48,099 nt of DNA. Source: Hyphomicrobium sp. Its GTDB lineage: Bacteria > Pseudomonadota > Alphaproteobacteria > Rhizobiales > Hyphomicrobiaceae. Below, piece after piece: positions 1 through 8,368 of this stretch. A program made the translations under genes and the position numbers. Location of the stretch: NCBI GenBank assembly GCA_002928395.1, contig PEQZ01000005.1:1-48099 (forward strand), written 5' to 3'. The notes beneath the pieces were generated by a model that was not told the origin of the DNA, did not search any database, and worked only from the letters and a program-made list of their open reading frames with translations. The number at the start of each line of letters is the position of its first letter. The first letter of the stretch is position 1.

Positions 1-252
1 GTAAAGAGGCATGGCGCCGGCAATGCCACCGTGTCCGTCTTCGAGAATAAGATGCTGCGGTATCCAGCCGGCGTGCTCGCCGGTGGTGCCGGCATCCTCC
101 AGCGCTTTGAGGAAGGCGTGGGTGACGAACGGATTGGACGCGGCAGGCGCCGGGTTGGCACAGGCGTCCCACGCGGCGGCGTCGATGTCCGCGATGCGCG
201 GATAAACCTTCAGCGTCCTGGCCGGCTTGTCCTGCACCCTGTCATCCGTCAC
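1..252 (-). CDS. DUF482 (PF04339) acyltransferase-like protein, 5' part only
   Basis: This partial gene runs off the left edge of the window, so only its N-terminal 80 or so codons are present. The frame reads (in part) ADIDAAAWDACANP, then SNPFVTHAFLKALEDAG, then GWIPQHLILEDG and GAMPLY. This is the usual opening of the DUF482 / 'peptidogalycan biosynthesis' family, related to GNAT/FemAB acyltransferases; its substrate is not established. Two in-frame GTG codons (252-250 and 237-235) are possible starts, and the frame stays open further upstream, so the start is uncertain. The 252 GTG has GGTGAG a few bases ahead of it. The gene is divergent from the M48 protease gene at 382. Confidence 0.7.
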   Translation of the reverse strand, partial: MTDDRVQDKPARTLKVYPRIADIDAAAWDACANPAPAASNPFVTHAFLKALEDAGTTGEHAGWIPQHLILEDGHGGIAGAMPLY

Positions 253-381
253 TGTCGTCTCACCGTCGATTGGCCCGTCTTCTTGCCGTCGGCCAGCGTA
301 CCTATATGGTACGCGGCCAGGGCGCGGGGGATCACTATCGTTGTGGCACCAGGGCCGGAACAGCAGTCGCGGGAGCATACC

Positions 382-1209
382 ATGTCGCAGAGAAAAGCGT
401 TTGTTGTGGCGGCGGCACTGGCGCTGATGGCGGCTGTGCCCGTACTTGCGCGCGAGCCCGACGACGGCGGCGTGAAAATCGGCCGCAAGTCGTACCTCGC
501 CAAGCTGATCTCAGCCGAAAAGATCGAGCAGAGTTCCGCCCTCCAGTACGACCAGATGACCCGGCAGGCGTTCCAGAAGCGCGCACTCGTCGAGCCCGAT
601 CATCCGCAGGCGCAGCGCCTCAAGCGCATATTCAAGGATCTGGAGCCGCACACGCTCAAGTTCAACGAACGCGCGAAAGACTGGAAGTGGGAAGTCAGCT
701 TGATCAATTCGCCCCAGATCAACGCTTTCTGCATGCCGGGCGGCAAGATCGCATTCTTTACGGGCATCCTCGAGAAATTGAAACTCACCGACGACGAGGC
801 CGCCATGATCATGGGCCACGAGATGGGGCATGCGCTTTGGGAGCACGCACGCGAGCGGGCAGCGAAGACGAATATCACCAACATCGGCAGCCGGGTGGTT
901 GGCGGGTTGCTGTTCGGCCAGGCGGGTGAAGTGATCGGAGCGGCGGGTGCGAGTCTTGCGACGTTGAAATTCTCGCGCAACGACGAGACCGAGGCCGATC
1001 TCATCGGGCTGGAACTCGCGGCCCGCGCCGGCTATGACCCGCGGGCCGGCATCACGCTGTGGGAAAAAATGAGTGCGGCGTCCAAAGGCGCGCCGCCGCA
1101 GTGGCTGTCGACGCATCCGTCCGGATCGAGCCGCATCGACACCATCAAGAAGAACCTGCCCGACGTCATGCCGCTCTACGAGAGGGCGAAGGCCAAACGA
1201 GCCGGCTGA
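382..1209 (+). CDS. M48 family zinc metalloprotease, exported
   Basis: This is a 275-residue zinc endopeptidase of the M48 family, the group of BepA and LoiP-like periplasmic proteases that act in envelope protein quality control. Residues 1-24 are a signal peptide or anchor (hydrophobic AAALALMAAVPVLA). The zinc motif HEMGH lies at residues 146-150, and the likely third ligand is Glu202 in NDETEADLIG. A C-terminal STHPSGSSRID segment is typical of the family. The frame is open back to position 31, but the ATG at 382 is chosen because the signal peptide starts there and upstream codons show no family resemblance. No TPR domain follows, so this is a short, single-domain form. Confidence 0.93.
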   Translation: MSQRKAFVVAAALALMAAVPVLAREPDDGGVKIGRKSYLAKLISAEKIEQSSALQYDQMTRQAFQKRALVEPDHPQAQRLKRIFKDLEPHTLKFNERAKDWKWEVSLINSPQINAFCMPGGKIAFFTGILEKLKLTDDEAAMIMGHEMGHALWEHARERAAKTNITNIGSRVVGGLLFGQAGEVIGAAGASLATLKFSRNDETEADLIGLELAARAGYDPRAGITLWEKMSAASKGAPPQWLSTHPSGSSRIDTIKKNLPDVMPLYERAKAKRAG

Positions 1210-1342
1210 AAAGCCGACGTCCAACGATAACGCGCTCACCTGCGGATGACTGGCAGGCGGGTGAACATGGAAGCCGAGGGTCCCGCCTTCACGCTGAGCA
1301 CGTCTCCTGCTCGCCACAGTGGCCGAGGCCGTTCGTCCGTCG

Positions 1343-3979
1343 TCAGGTCTGGCCCGAGCCCGCTGGTGAGGGCGTGCGGCTCTTCTTCTTGTGGGCGTAC
1401 CTCGAGGCCGGCTTGCCTGAACTGGGGTGGCGCGACTTGCCGTTGAGTTCTGCCGCGCGGGTGCCGAAAAACTTGCCACCGGGCTTGGCCGCGGCTTTGC
1501 CGCCCGTCTTGGCTCCGGAGCCTGCAAACGGCTTGCCGCTGGAACTGCCGCGCGTGTCGCGGTGGGCGCCGCCACTTGCGTTGCGGTCATTTCCGCTGCC
1601 GGAATGGCCTGGCGGTTTGACGCCGAGATCACCGCGTACCTTGGCGAACGGCTTGTCACCAGAGGCGCTGCGGGACTTTCCGAAGGGCTTACCGCCAGGC
1701 TTTCCGCCAGAATTGCCGTGCGGCTTTCCACCCGTCTTGCTGAACGGTTTGCTGCCCGGCCTGTCGAATGACTTGCCGCTGTGTGGCCGTGGCTCGTGTC
1801 CGGAGGGCGCTGCGGGCGGGCCGGCCGGTTGGTCCGGTGACACGGGCGCCGTTGCACGGTCGCGACGGGGTTTCGGCTCGCTTTGAACGTGCGTTGGGAT
1901 CGAGACATGATCCGGCCTGCCTCCGCCTTTGCGATGCGGACGGACGGTGGACGTGTCGTTGTCACGGCGCTGCCACGGCTTGTTCTCGAACGAAGTTTTC
2001 TTGATCCATGGCTTGCGCGGGGTGTCCGCGCGATCGGCATTGGGCGCGGCGGCCCCTGCTGCTGGCAACATCGGCTGGGGATCGGGGTTCGTCGTGGCCG
2101 AGGGGGGCGCCGCTGCAACCGGAGAGGCCGCCGGCGTGGCAATCGCATCGATGGCTCCGACCGCTGCCGCCGTGTCGGCGGCCGAGTGCGCGCCGACCCG
2201 CGAGATATGCCCTTCCTTGTTCGGGCTGGTGCGGACCGTGTCGGCGAATTGCTCGGCGAATTCGGCAACGATCTGGAAGCGGGTGTCGCGATCGTAGATC
2301 TTGATCGCACCGATCTCGGCTTTCGACACATTGCCGGCGCGGCAGATCAGCGGCAGCAACCATCGCGGATCTGCGTTGCGGTCGCGGCCGATGTTCAAGC
2401 GGAACCAAACCATCTCGCGGGCGTCGTCGCGGTGTGCGCGTGGTGCCCGCGGCTCGCGGTCCGTTCCGATCGCCTCTCCGGCACCGGGCCGGCTGTCGCG
2501 CTTCCAGTGCTGGCGGGGCGGCGGCGAGTGAGCCAGGCCATCGGCGGCGTCGGCGCGGTTTCCGCGCTCGCGACCGCCCCGATCCGGCGCATTTCGATCG
2601 AAGCCCGGGCGATCCCGACGTACATAGTCGCGGCCGATACTCGTGCGATCCTCGCGGCGCGGCGGACCGCTGTCTTCGGCCAGGTCCTCAGGCGCGGGGA
2701 GCTGCGCTCGCTGCATCCTGACCAGCGCCAGTGTGATCTCGTCGGTTGACCGCGCCGCCTGCAGCCCTCGTGCGAGCGCGGCCTCGTCCTCGGTCGCGGG
2801 CTCTGTGAACAGCGGGTTCGCCAGGAACCGCTCCTGGTCGCGGGCGCGGATCTCGTCGGCGGTCGGTGCGGCCACCCATGTCACTTTCACTTTCGAGGAC
2901 CCGAGCAGAACCTCGGCCTTGCGTCGCCTGTTGTAGGGCACGATCAGCATGCAAATGCCCTTTCTGCCGGCGCGTCCCGTGCGGCCCGAGCGATGCAGCA
3001 GCGTCTCGCCGTCATTTGGCAGATCGGCGTGGATGACCAGTGTGAGATCGGGCAGGTCGAGGCCGCGGGCAGCGACATCGGTTGCGACCAGCACGCGCGC
3101 CCGGCCGTCGCGAACGGCTTGGAGTGCATGCGTCCGTTCGCTTTGGCTGAGTTCGCCAGAAAGCGCGACGGCGGAAAACCCGCGCTCGGTGAGACGTCCA
3201 TGCAGCCGCTTCACCGCCTCGCGCGTGGCGCAGAAGACGAGTGTGGCGCGCATCTCGTGATAGCGGAGCACGTTCACCACCGCGTGCTCGATGTCGTGGG
3301 GTGCAACGCGAAGCGCCTGATAGTCGATATCGGCGTGCTGCTCATCGCGCCGAATGGTCTCGATGCGCTTGGCGTCGCGCTGATAGCGCTGGGCCAAGGC
3401 TTCGATTTCTCGCGGCATGGTGGCGGAGAACAGCAGGGTCTGCCGGGTGGCGGGCGTGGCGTCGAGGATGACCTCGAGATCTTCGCGGAACCCCAGATCG
3501 AGCATCTCGTCGGCCTCGTCGAGTACGATGGTCTCGAGGCCCGCTAGCCGCAGTCTCCGCCGTTCGAGGTGGTCGCGCAGACGCCCCGGCGTGCCGACGA
3601 CGATGTGTGCGCCCGTTTCGAGTTGGCGGGCCTCGGTGCGGGCATCCATGCCGCCGACGCAGGTGACGATGCGGGCGCCGGTCTCGGCGAACAGCCAAAC
3701 CAGTTCCTGCTGCACTTGCATGGCGAGTTCGCGTGTCGGGGCGATGATCAGCGCCATCGGATCAGCCGCGCGCTCGAAGCGTTCCGACGTATCGAGCAGC
3801 GTGCGGGCAATGGCGAGACCGAAGGCGACGGTCTTGCCTGATCCGGTCTGGGCCGAGACCAACAGGTCGCGCGCCACGGACTCGGGCTCGAGTACGGCGA
3901 GTTGCACCGCGGTCGGCACCGAGTAGTCGCGCGCGGCGAGGGCGCGGCCGAGCGCGGGGTGGGGCGACGGAAATGGCAT
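1343..3979 (-). CDS. DEAD-box ATP-dependent RNA helicase with DbpA-type RNA-binding domain
   Basis: An 878-residue DEAD-box helicase that unwinds RNA, probably in ribosome assembly or RNA turnover. Visible motifs are QTGSGKT (44-50), PTRELA (81-86), TPGR (130-133), DEAD (154-157), SAT (185-187), ATDVAARG (299-306) and HRSGRTGR (329-336). A DbpA-like RNA-binding fold lies at about 523-586 (VWFRLNIGRDRNADPRWLLP). The last 200 or so residues are low-complexity and very basic, built from GKPF/GGKP-like repeats, which probably contact RNA. The ATG at 3979 is chosen because the Q-motif region follows at once; the frame is open to 4129. It converges with the M48 gene across about 130 bp. Confidence 0.93.
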   Translation of the reverse strand: MPFPSPHPALGRALAARDYSVPTAVQLAVLEPESVARDLLVSAQTGSGKTVAFGLAIARTLLDTSERFERAADPMALIIAPTRELAMQVQQELVWLFAETGARIVTCVGGMDARTEARQLETGAHIVVGTPGRLRDHLERRRLRLAGLETIVLDEADEMLDLGFREDLEVILDATPATRQTLLFSATMPREIEALAQRYQRDAKRIETIRRDEQHADIDYQALRVAPHDIEHAVVNVLRYHEMRATLVFCATREAVKRLHGRLTERGFSAVALSGELSQSERTHALQAVRDGRARVLVATDVAARGLDLPDLTLVIHADLPNDGETLLHRSGRTGRAGRKGICMLIVPYNRRRKAEVLLGSSKVKVTWVAAPTADEIRARDQERFLANPLFTEPATEDEAALARGLQAARSTDEITLALVRMQRAQLPAPEDLAEDSGPPRREDRTSIGRDYVRRDRPGFDRNAPDRGGRERGNRADAADGLAHSPPPRQHWKRDSRPGAGEAIGTDREPRAPRAHRDDAREMVWFRLNIGRDRNADPRWLLPLICRAGNVSKAEIGAIKIYDRDTRFQIVAEFAEQFADTVRTSPNKEGHISRVGAHSAADTAAAVGAIDAIATPAASPVAAAPPSATTNPDPQPMLPAAGAAAPNADRADTPRKPWIKKTSFENKPWQRRDNDTSTVRPHRKGGGRPDHVSIPTHVQSEPKPRRDRATAPVSPDQPAGPPAAPSGHEPRPHSGKSFDRPGSKPFSKTGGKPHGNSGGKPGGKPFGKSRSASGDKPFAKVRGDLGVKPPGHSGSGNDRNASGGAHRDTRGSSSGKPFAGSGAKTGGKAAAKPGGKFFGTRAAELNGKSRHPSSGKPASRYAHKKKSRTPSPAGSGQT

Positions 3980-4152
3980 CGTGAGCTTGGCTTTCAACGG
4001 GCACCGCGTCTCGCGGGCTCCGGTATGGAGGCGGCGGCGTCGGTGGGCGACAGATCTTGATGGTGGCGCAATAGCGGGTTTCACGCAGCCAGACCAGATG
4101 ACATGGCGTAGCGGGTTAATTGTGGCCACACCACCGGATCAAGTGGGGACGG

Positions 4153-4911
4153 TCATTCAGGCTGGCGGCCTTCGAAAATTGCGGCGTCCGCGTGGTCCTT
4201 GGCCGTGGCCCAGTCTTCTAGAGAGCGAACAGTCCACGTAAACAGCGGAATGTTCTGCACCTCGCGGACATAGCGCGTCACCGGCGTCGGCAGGTTCTTC
4301 ACGCTGTAGGCAAAGAAATCCGGCTTGGCCGGGCCGCTTTCCAGAAGGTGCGACAGCCGGTCCTTGCGGGCCTGGGTCAATTGCCCGTCCCAGGCGCCGG
4401 TCGCCGGGTAGATGCCGGACACGATGCCGCGCGGAATCTTTGGCGCAAGTTCGGCGATCGCGGTCATCACGCCAGGATCGAACGACATCAGCGCCAGCGG
4501 TCCGCGATACGTTTTTGCGAAACTGGCGATCAGTCCGAGGAAGTCGACGTCGGGCGGAGCCCATTCACTTTTGATCTCGACCAGCAGCGGCACGCGGCCG
4601 CCGACGAGGTCGAGGAAATCGGAGAACGAAAGAATGGGCGTGTCCTGGCCTTTGTAGCGCAGGCGGGCGAGTTGCTCGGGCAAGAGGGTGGCCACGGGAC
4701 CGGCGCCATCGACCAGTCGATCGAGCGTCTCGTCATGGAACACGATGGGCCAGCCGCCGGCCGCCGGCCGCAAGTCACACTCGATGCCGACGCCGAGACG
4801 CAGGGCGGCATCGAACGCCGGACCGGTGTTCTCGATCACACCGTTGGCAGCGTCGTGCAGGCCGCGATGGGCCATGGAACGGACGAATTGTGCGCGATCG
4901 AGCCTGGACAT
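4153..4911 (-). CDS. Glycerophosphodiester phosphodiesterase family protein
   Basis: A 252-residue TIM-barrel GDPD-family enzyme, which hydrolyses glycerophosphodiesters to glycerol-3-phosphate and an alcohol. Catalytic and metal residues are visible: His15-Arg16 in AHRGLHD, Glu27-Asn28 in VIENTG, Glu44 and Asp46 in IECDLRP, and His59 in VFHDETLDRL. VEIKSEW follows where the family has a conserved Glu-x-Lys. There is no signal peptide, so the enzyme is probably cytoplasmic. Its ATG lies 3 bp after the stop of the RidA-family gene, so the two are almost certainly co-transcribed. The exact substrate cannot be read from the sequence. Confidence 0.92.
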   Translation of the reverse strand: MSRLDRAQFVRSMAHRGLHDAANGVIENTGPAFDAALRLGVGIECDLRPAAGGWPIVFHDETLDRLVDGAGPVATLLPEQLARLRYKGQDTPILSFSDFLDLVGGRVPLLVEIKSEWAPPDVDFLGLIASFAKTYRGPLALMSFDPGVMTAIAELAPKIPRGIVSGIYPATGAWDGQLTQARKDRLSHLLESGPAKPDFFAYSVKNLPTPVTRYVREVQNIPLFTWTVRSLEDWATAKDHADAAIFEGRQPE

Positions 4912-4914
4912 CCC

Positions 4915-5394
4915 TCACCCCCTGATGCGCATGACGGCATCGACCTCGACGGCGGCGTTCATCGGCAGGCTCGGTACCCCGACCGCCACGCGCGTGTGTT
5001 TGCCGGCGTCGGCCAGAACGCTGCCGATGAGATCGGATGCGCCGTTGACAACCTTGGGATGTTCCGTGAAGTCCGCCGTAGCCGCGACGAACCCGTTGAG
5101 CCGCAGCACCTGGCCGATGCGACCGAGATCACCAAGCGCCGCCTTGGCCTGCGCCAGGATGTTGAGCGCGGACAGCTGCGCAGCCTTGTAGCCGTCCTCG
5201 ACTGCGAGCCCGGCACCGGGACCGCTGCCAAGCCGGCCGGTAATCATGGAGCCGTCAGCCGCTTTCGAAAGTTGCCCGGAAACATAGAGCAGATCGCCCG
5301 AGACCACATAGGGCACATAGTTGGCCACGGCAGGCGGCGCCGGCGGCAGCTCATAGCCGAGTGATTTCAGTTGCGCCTCGATTTCGCCGCCCAT
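4915..5394 (-). CDS. RidA family (YjgF/YER057c/UK114) protein
   Basis: A 159-residue member of the RidA superfamily, the longer subgroup of about 150-160 residues rather than the 130-residue archetypal RidA. Archetypal members deaminate reactive enamine/imine intermediates. Typical features are PYVVSGDLLYVSGQL near residues 27-41, a central QLSALNILAQ helix, and VGVPSLPMNAAVEVDAV at the C-terminus. The last segment keeps the family pattern but lacks the arginine (R-V-E) used by canonical RidA, so the reaction may differ. It is the first gene of a two-gene operon with the GDPD gene, 3 bp apart. The divergent eipB gene starts about 190 bp away. Confidence 0.9.
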   Translation of the reverse strand: MGGEIEAQLKSLGYELPPAPPAVANYVPYVVSGDLLYVSGQLSKAADGSMITGRLGSGPGAGLAVEDGYKAAQLSALNILAQAKAALGDLGRIGQVLRLNGFVAATADFTEHPKVVNGASDLIGSVLADAGKHTRVAVGVPSLPMNAAVEVDAVMRIRG

Positions 5395-5582
5395 GAATGG
5401 TCCTCCTGTTGCCGCTAGCGATGCGCGGGTCCATACTTTGCGCTCTGCTTTCCGTTTTGACCGGAGAGTTGTGCCGCGTACTCAGCAGCTTTGCAACGCC
5501 ACAGGCTCGACGTACAATCAGCGCTGGACGGTCTATGCTCTGGGGTCTCCAGAGTTAGCAATTGAAAGAACAACAGAAATCA

Positions 5583-6428
5583 ATGTCGAACACCTCCAAG
5601 CGCATCAGTGCTGCGTTCACTCTCTTGGCAGCGGCTGGCGTGCTGCCCTTGGCCGCGGCGGCTCAGGCCGTGACGCTTGCTCCGCACCGCGCCGTCTACG
5701 ACGTGACGCTGGATCGCTCGTCGCCGGCTTCAGGCGTCGCGGAGATGACCGGCCGCATGGTCTATGAGCTCACAGGGAGCGCCTGCGAAGGTTACACCCA
5801 GAACATGCGCTTCGTGACCCGCTCGTCCGGGTCGGAAGGCGCGAGCCGGATCAACGACCTCAGAACGTCGAGCTGGGAGGAGACCGGCGGCAAGCGGCTG
5901 CGCTTCTCCACGACCCAGTACCAGGACGACGTTTTGGCCGAAACCTCTCAGGGTGACGCGGGCCGCGATGGCAAGGGCATCAAAGTCGAACTGTCGAAGC
6001 CTACGGAAAAGGCGCTGAAGTTGCCGGGCGATGTGTATTTCCCGATCCAGCATTCCATCGCCCTGATCGAAGCGGCGCGCGCCAGGAAACTGCAGTTCGC
6101 GGCCGACCTCTACGACGGCTCGGAGAAGGGTGAGAAGGTTTACACCACAAACTCGGTGATCGGCCGGCCCTTCGCGCCAGGTGCTGCAAAAGTGCCGGCG
6201 AGCGTGAAGAATGCGGAGAAGCTCGATGCGTTGCCGTCATGGCCGATTGCGATCAGTTACTTCGAGCCCGGCGCCGAGAAAAAGGATGCGGTGCCTGCCT
6301 ATGAGCTTGGTTTCCGGTTTTTCGACAACGGCGTGAGCACGGGCCTCCGGATCGACTACGGCGAGTTCGCAATCCGGGGCGAAATCAAGGAATTGGTGTT
6401 CCTCGAAGCCTCGAAGTGCGCGCCCTGA
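5583..6428 (+). CDS. eipB: EipB family periplasmic envelope-integrity protein (DUF1849-like)
   Basis: A 281-residue exported protein. Residues 1-28 form a signal peptide ending AAAAQA. The opening APHRAVYDVTLD, then GRMVYELTGSACEGYTQ and RFVT, match the EipB family of Hyphomicrobiales. In Brucella this is a periplasmic beta-spiral protein needed for envelope integrity. Cys68 and Cys279 (KCAP at the C-terminus) are placed like the conserved disulfide pair of that family. The ATG at 5583 is preferred over an in-frame TTG at 5562 because the signal peptide begins there. The stop codon is the first three bases of an 11-bp tandem repeat. Confidence 0.88.
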   Translation: MSNTSKRISAAFTLLAAAGVLPLAAAAQAVTLAPHRAVYDVTLDRSSPASGVAEMTGRMVYELTGSACEGYTQNMRFVTRSSGSEGASRINDLRTSSWEETGGKRLRFSTTQYQDDVLAETSQGDAGRDGKGIKVELSKPTEKALKLPGDVYFPIQHSIALIEAARARKLQFAADLYDGSEKGEKVYTTNSVIGRPFAPGAAKVPASVKNAEKLDALPSWPIAISYFEPGAEKKDAVPAYELGFRFFDNGVSTGLRIDYGEFAIRGEIKELVFLEASKCAP

Positions 6429-6486
6429 CCCTGGCTTGACCCTGGCCTGACCCTGGCCTGACCCTGGCCCTAGCCTGACCTTGGCG
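6426..6486. repeat. 11-bp tandem repeat at the 3' end of eipB
   Basis: Four back-to-back copies of TGACCCTGGCC (first copy with a final T) run from 6426 to 6469. A six-base spacer and a degenerate fifth copy (TGACCTTGGCG) end at 6486. The first copy contains the eipB stop codon, and the repeat fills the gap to the convergent ROK gene stop at 6492. Confidence 0.9.
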
Positions 6487-6491
6487 CCAGC

Positions 6492-7400
6492 TCATGTCCC
6501 CCCGTCGACTGGCCACAACCGGGCGGCGCCACGGACCCCGGATGCGTCGCCCCATCTGGGCGGCACCACGCGAACGAACGGTTCGGCGGCGAAGACGAAT
6601 GGAGCCATGCGTCGAGGCAACTCGGCGTAAAGGTAGTCGAGCTTCGACAGCCCGCCCCCGAGCACGATGATCTCCGGATCGAACAGGTTGACCACATGTG
6701 CCAGGCCTCGGGCCAGCCGCGACGCGTGACGGTCCAGTGAGGCGCGCGCGAGGCCATCTCCGCGTGCGGCACGTTCGGCAATCGATGCGGCGTCGACGTA
6801 CAAACCGGTCGCGAGGGCATGATCCTCGGCCAGTGCCGGGCCCGACACCCAGGTCTCCATGCAGCCGAAGCGGCCGCACCAGCATCGCCGGCCTGGGTGC
6901 TCCCCGGTGTCGGCCCAGGGCAGCGGATTGTGACCCCACTCACCGCCGATGCCGCGCGGGCCGTCGATCAACCGGCCGTCAACGACCAGACCGCCGCCGC
7001 ATCCTGTGCCGAGGATTACGCCAAACACCGAACGGGCGCCCTGTGCGGCGCCGTCCGTCACTTCCGACAATGTGAAGCAGTTGGCATCGTTGGCGAGCCG
7101 TACCGGACGGCGCAAGGCGGTCTCGATGTCCCGGCCGAAGGGCTTGCCGTTGAGCCATGTGGAATTGGCGTTCTGAACCGTTTCAGTTCCTGGTGCCAGT
7201 GAGCCCGGCATGCCAATCCCGAGACCGGGCGTGACGTTGCAGCCAGCATCGCGATCGAGGTTTTGCACCATTGCCGCAATGGCTTCGATGGTTGCGTCAT
7301 AGTCGCCCCGTGGGGATTGCACCCGCCGTCTCGCACGCTCCTCCCCGGCCGAATCGAGAACGACTCCCTCGATCTTGGTGCCGCCCAGGTCGATGCCCAT
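6492..7400 (-). CDS. ROK family sugar kinase (fructokinase/Mak-like)
   Basis: A 302-residue ROK-family kinase that phosphorylates a hexose with ATP. It has the phosphate-binding MGIDLGGTKIEG at the N-terminus, the GTGCGGG loop, and the zinc-binding ROK signature CWCGRFGCMETWVSG. ANDANCF and FDPEIIVLGGG are also family blocks. The length equals that of Mak-type fructokinases when translation starts at the ATG at 7400. An in-frame TTG at 7460 overlaps the stop of DUF3572 (TTGA) and would add 20 Ala/Pro-rich residues; coupled translation from that codon cannot be excluded. No sugar transporter or other carbohydrate gene is adjacent, so the substrate is open. Confidence 0.9.
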   Translation of the reverse strand: MGIDLGGTKIEGVVLDSAGEERARRRVQSPRGDYDATIEAIAAMVQNLDRDAGCNVTPGLGIGMPGSLAPGTETVQNANSTWLNGKPFGRDIETALRRPVRLANDANCFTLSEVTDGAAQGARSVFGVILGTGCGGGLVVDGRLIDGPRGIGGEWGHNPLPWADTGEHPGRRCWCGRFGCMETWVSGPALAEDHALATGLYVDAASIAERAARGDGLARASLDRHASRLARGLAHVVNLFDPEIIVLGGGLSKLDYLYAELPRRMAPFVFAAEPFVRVVPPRWGDASGVRGAARLWPVDGGT

Positions 7401-7456
7401 GCGGGCCGCTGAAACGGCGGCGGCGCCGAGGTTCGGAGTGGTGAGGTGATCGGGGC

Positions 7457-7759
7457 TCAATCGTCGCCCCGCAGGTGCTGCTCTCGGGCCAGCAGCGCGT
7501 GGGCATAGCCGATCTGCTGCGGCTGCAAGCCGGCTTGGGCGGAGAACACAAGTAGCAAACTCTCATCCGAGAGCAGGTGGTCGAGTACGGCGGCTTGCAT
7601 TCCGGCGGTTGCGGCACCCGCTGCCAATTCGGAGGGGCCGATGCCGGTCAGCGCAAGAAAGCGGCCGAGACGCGGCATGTCCTCGGCCAGGAACGTCAGG
7701 GCCTTGAGCGCGATGGTCTCTGCGCCCTCGAGATCGAGAACGGGTGCCTTGCGCGTCAT
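7457..7759 (-). CDS. DUF3572 family protein
   Basis: A 100-residue cytoplasmic protein of the alphaproteobacterial DUF3572 family, function unknown. Recognisable blocks are [19 protein letters not shown] and [16 protein letters not shown], then [16 protein letters not shown]. The ATG at 7759 has a very good Shine-Dalgarno GGAGGG seven bases upstream, which decides the start against an upstream in-frame ATG. It is divergent from divK, as commonly seen for this family, and its 3' end touches the alternative TTG start of the ROK gene. Confidence 0.88.
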   Translation of the reverse strand: MTRKAPVLDLEGAETIALKALTFLAEDMPRLGRFLALTGIGPSELAAGAATAGMQAAVLDHLLSDESLLLVFSAQAGLQPQQIGYAHALLAREQHLRGDD

Positions 7760-7892
7760 CTTGGCCCTCCGGCGATTGCTCAGTCTAGACCACATCTTAA
7801 ACAGTTGGTTACGCCTTCTGGCGCAAAGTGTGCTCCGGCAAACCCCCAGAATCGGTGCACAACGGGAGGGGGATGCATGGCGGGTTGATCGG

Positions 7893-8321
7893 ATGACCTA
7901 TCAGGATATCAAGACGGTCGTCGAGGACCAATCGGTCGCCGTTCGGCTGCGGACCAAGACGGTGCTGATCGTGGAAGACAACGAGCTCAACATGAAGTTG
8001 TTTCATGATCTGCTCGATGCCCACGGATACCGCACGATACAAACCAGGAATGGTCTCGATGCCTTGCCGCTGGCCCGCGAGCATCGGCCCTCGCTGATCC
8101 TGATGGACATCCAGTTGCCCGAGGTTTCCGGCCTCGAGGTAACGAAGTGGCTGAAGGAAGACGACGAACTGCGTGGAATTCCGGTGGTTGCCGTAACCGC
8201 GTTCGCCATGAAGGGCGACGAGGAGCGGATCCGGTCTGGCGGCTGCGAGGCCTACATCTCCAAACCGATATCGGTGATGACGTTTCTCGATACGGTCAGA
8301 AGGTATGCGGGCGGAGCCTGA
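7893..8321 (+). CDS. divK: DivK single-domain response regulator
   Basis: A 142-residue stand-alone receiver domain matching DivK, the cell-cycle regulator phosphorylated and dephosphorylated by the DivJ and PleC kinases in alphaproteobacteria. [19 protein letters not shown] places the acidic pocket at Glu28-Asp29, the phospho-acceptor is Asp72 in [11 protein letters not shown], then [13 protein letters not shown] and the lysine in YISKPIS. It carries about 20 extra N-terminal residues compared with the 120-130-residue DivK of other species. The nearest strong Shine-Dalgarno (GGGAGGGGG, 7864-7872) is 20 bp upstream. It better serves short upstream frames, one of which overlaps the divK ATG. 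pleD follows 47 bp later. Confidence 0.93.
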   Translation: MTYQDIKTVVEDQSVAVRLRTKTVLIVEDNELNMKLFHDLLDAHGYRTIQTRNGLDALPLAREHRPSLILMDIQLPEVSGLEVTKWLKEDDELRGIPVVAVTAFAMKGDEERIRSGGCEAYISKPISVMTFLDTVRRYAGGA

Positions 8322-8368
8322 AGCGGCGCCAATGTTGAAACATCGAGCCTAGGTTTGAAAGTCGAGCA

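Noticed and set aside
31-381. N-terminal extension of the M48 protease
   Set aside because: The extension overlaps the divergent DUF482 gene and lacks family resemblance; the signal peptide begins at 382.
511-2331. Long open frame on the minus strand across the M48 gene and the helicase tail
   Set aside because: It is a shadow of the M48 gene and the low-complexity helicase tail. Its product is an Arg/Ser/Pro-rich chain with no family resemblance.
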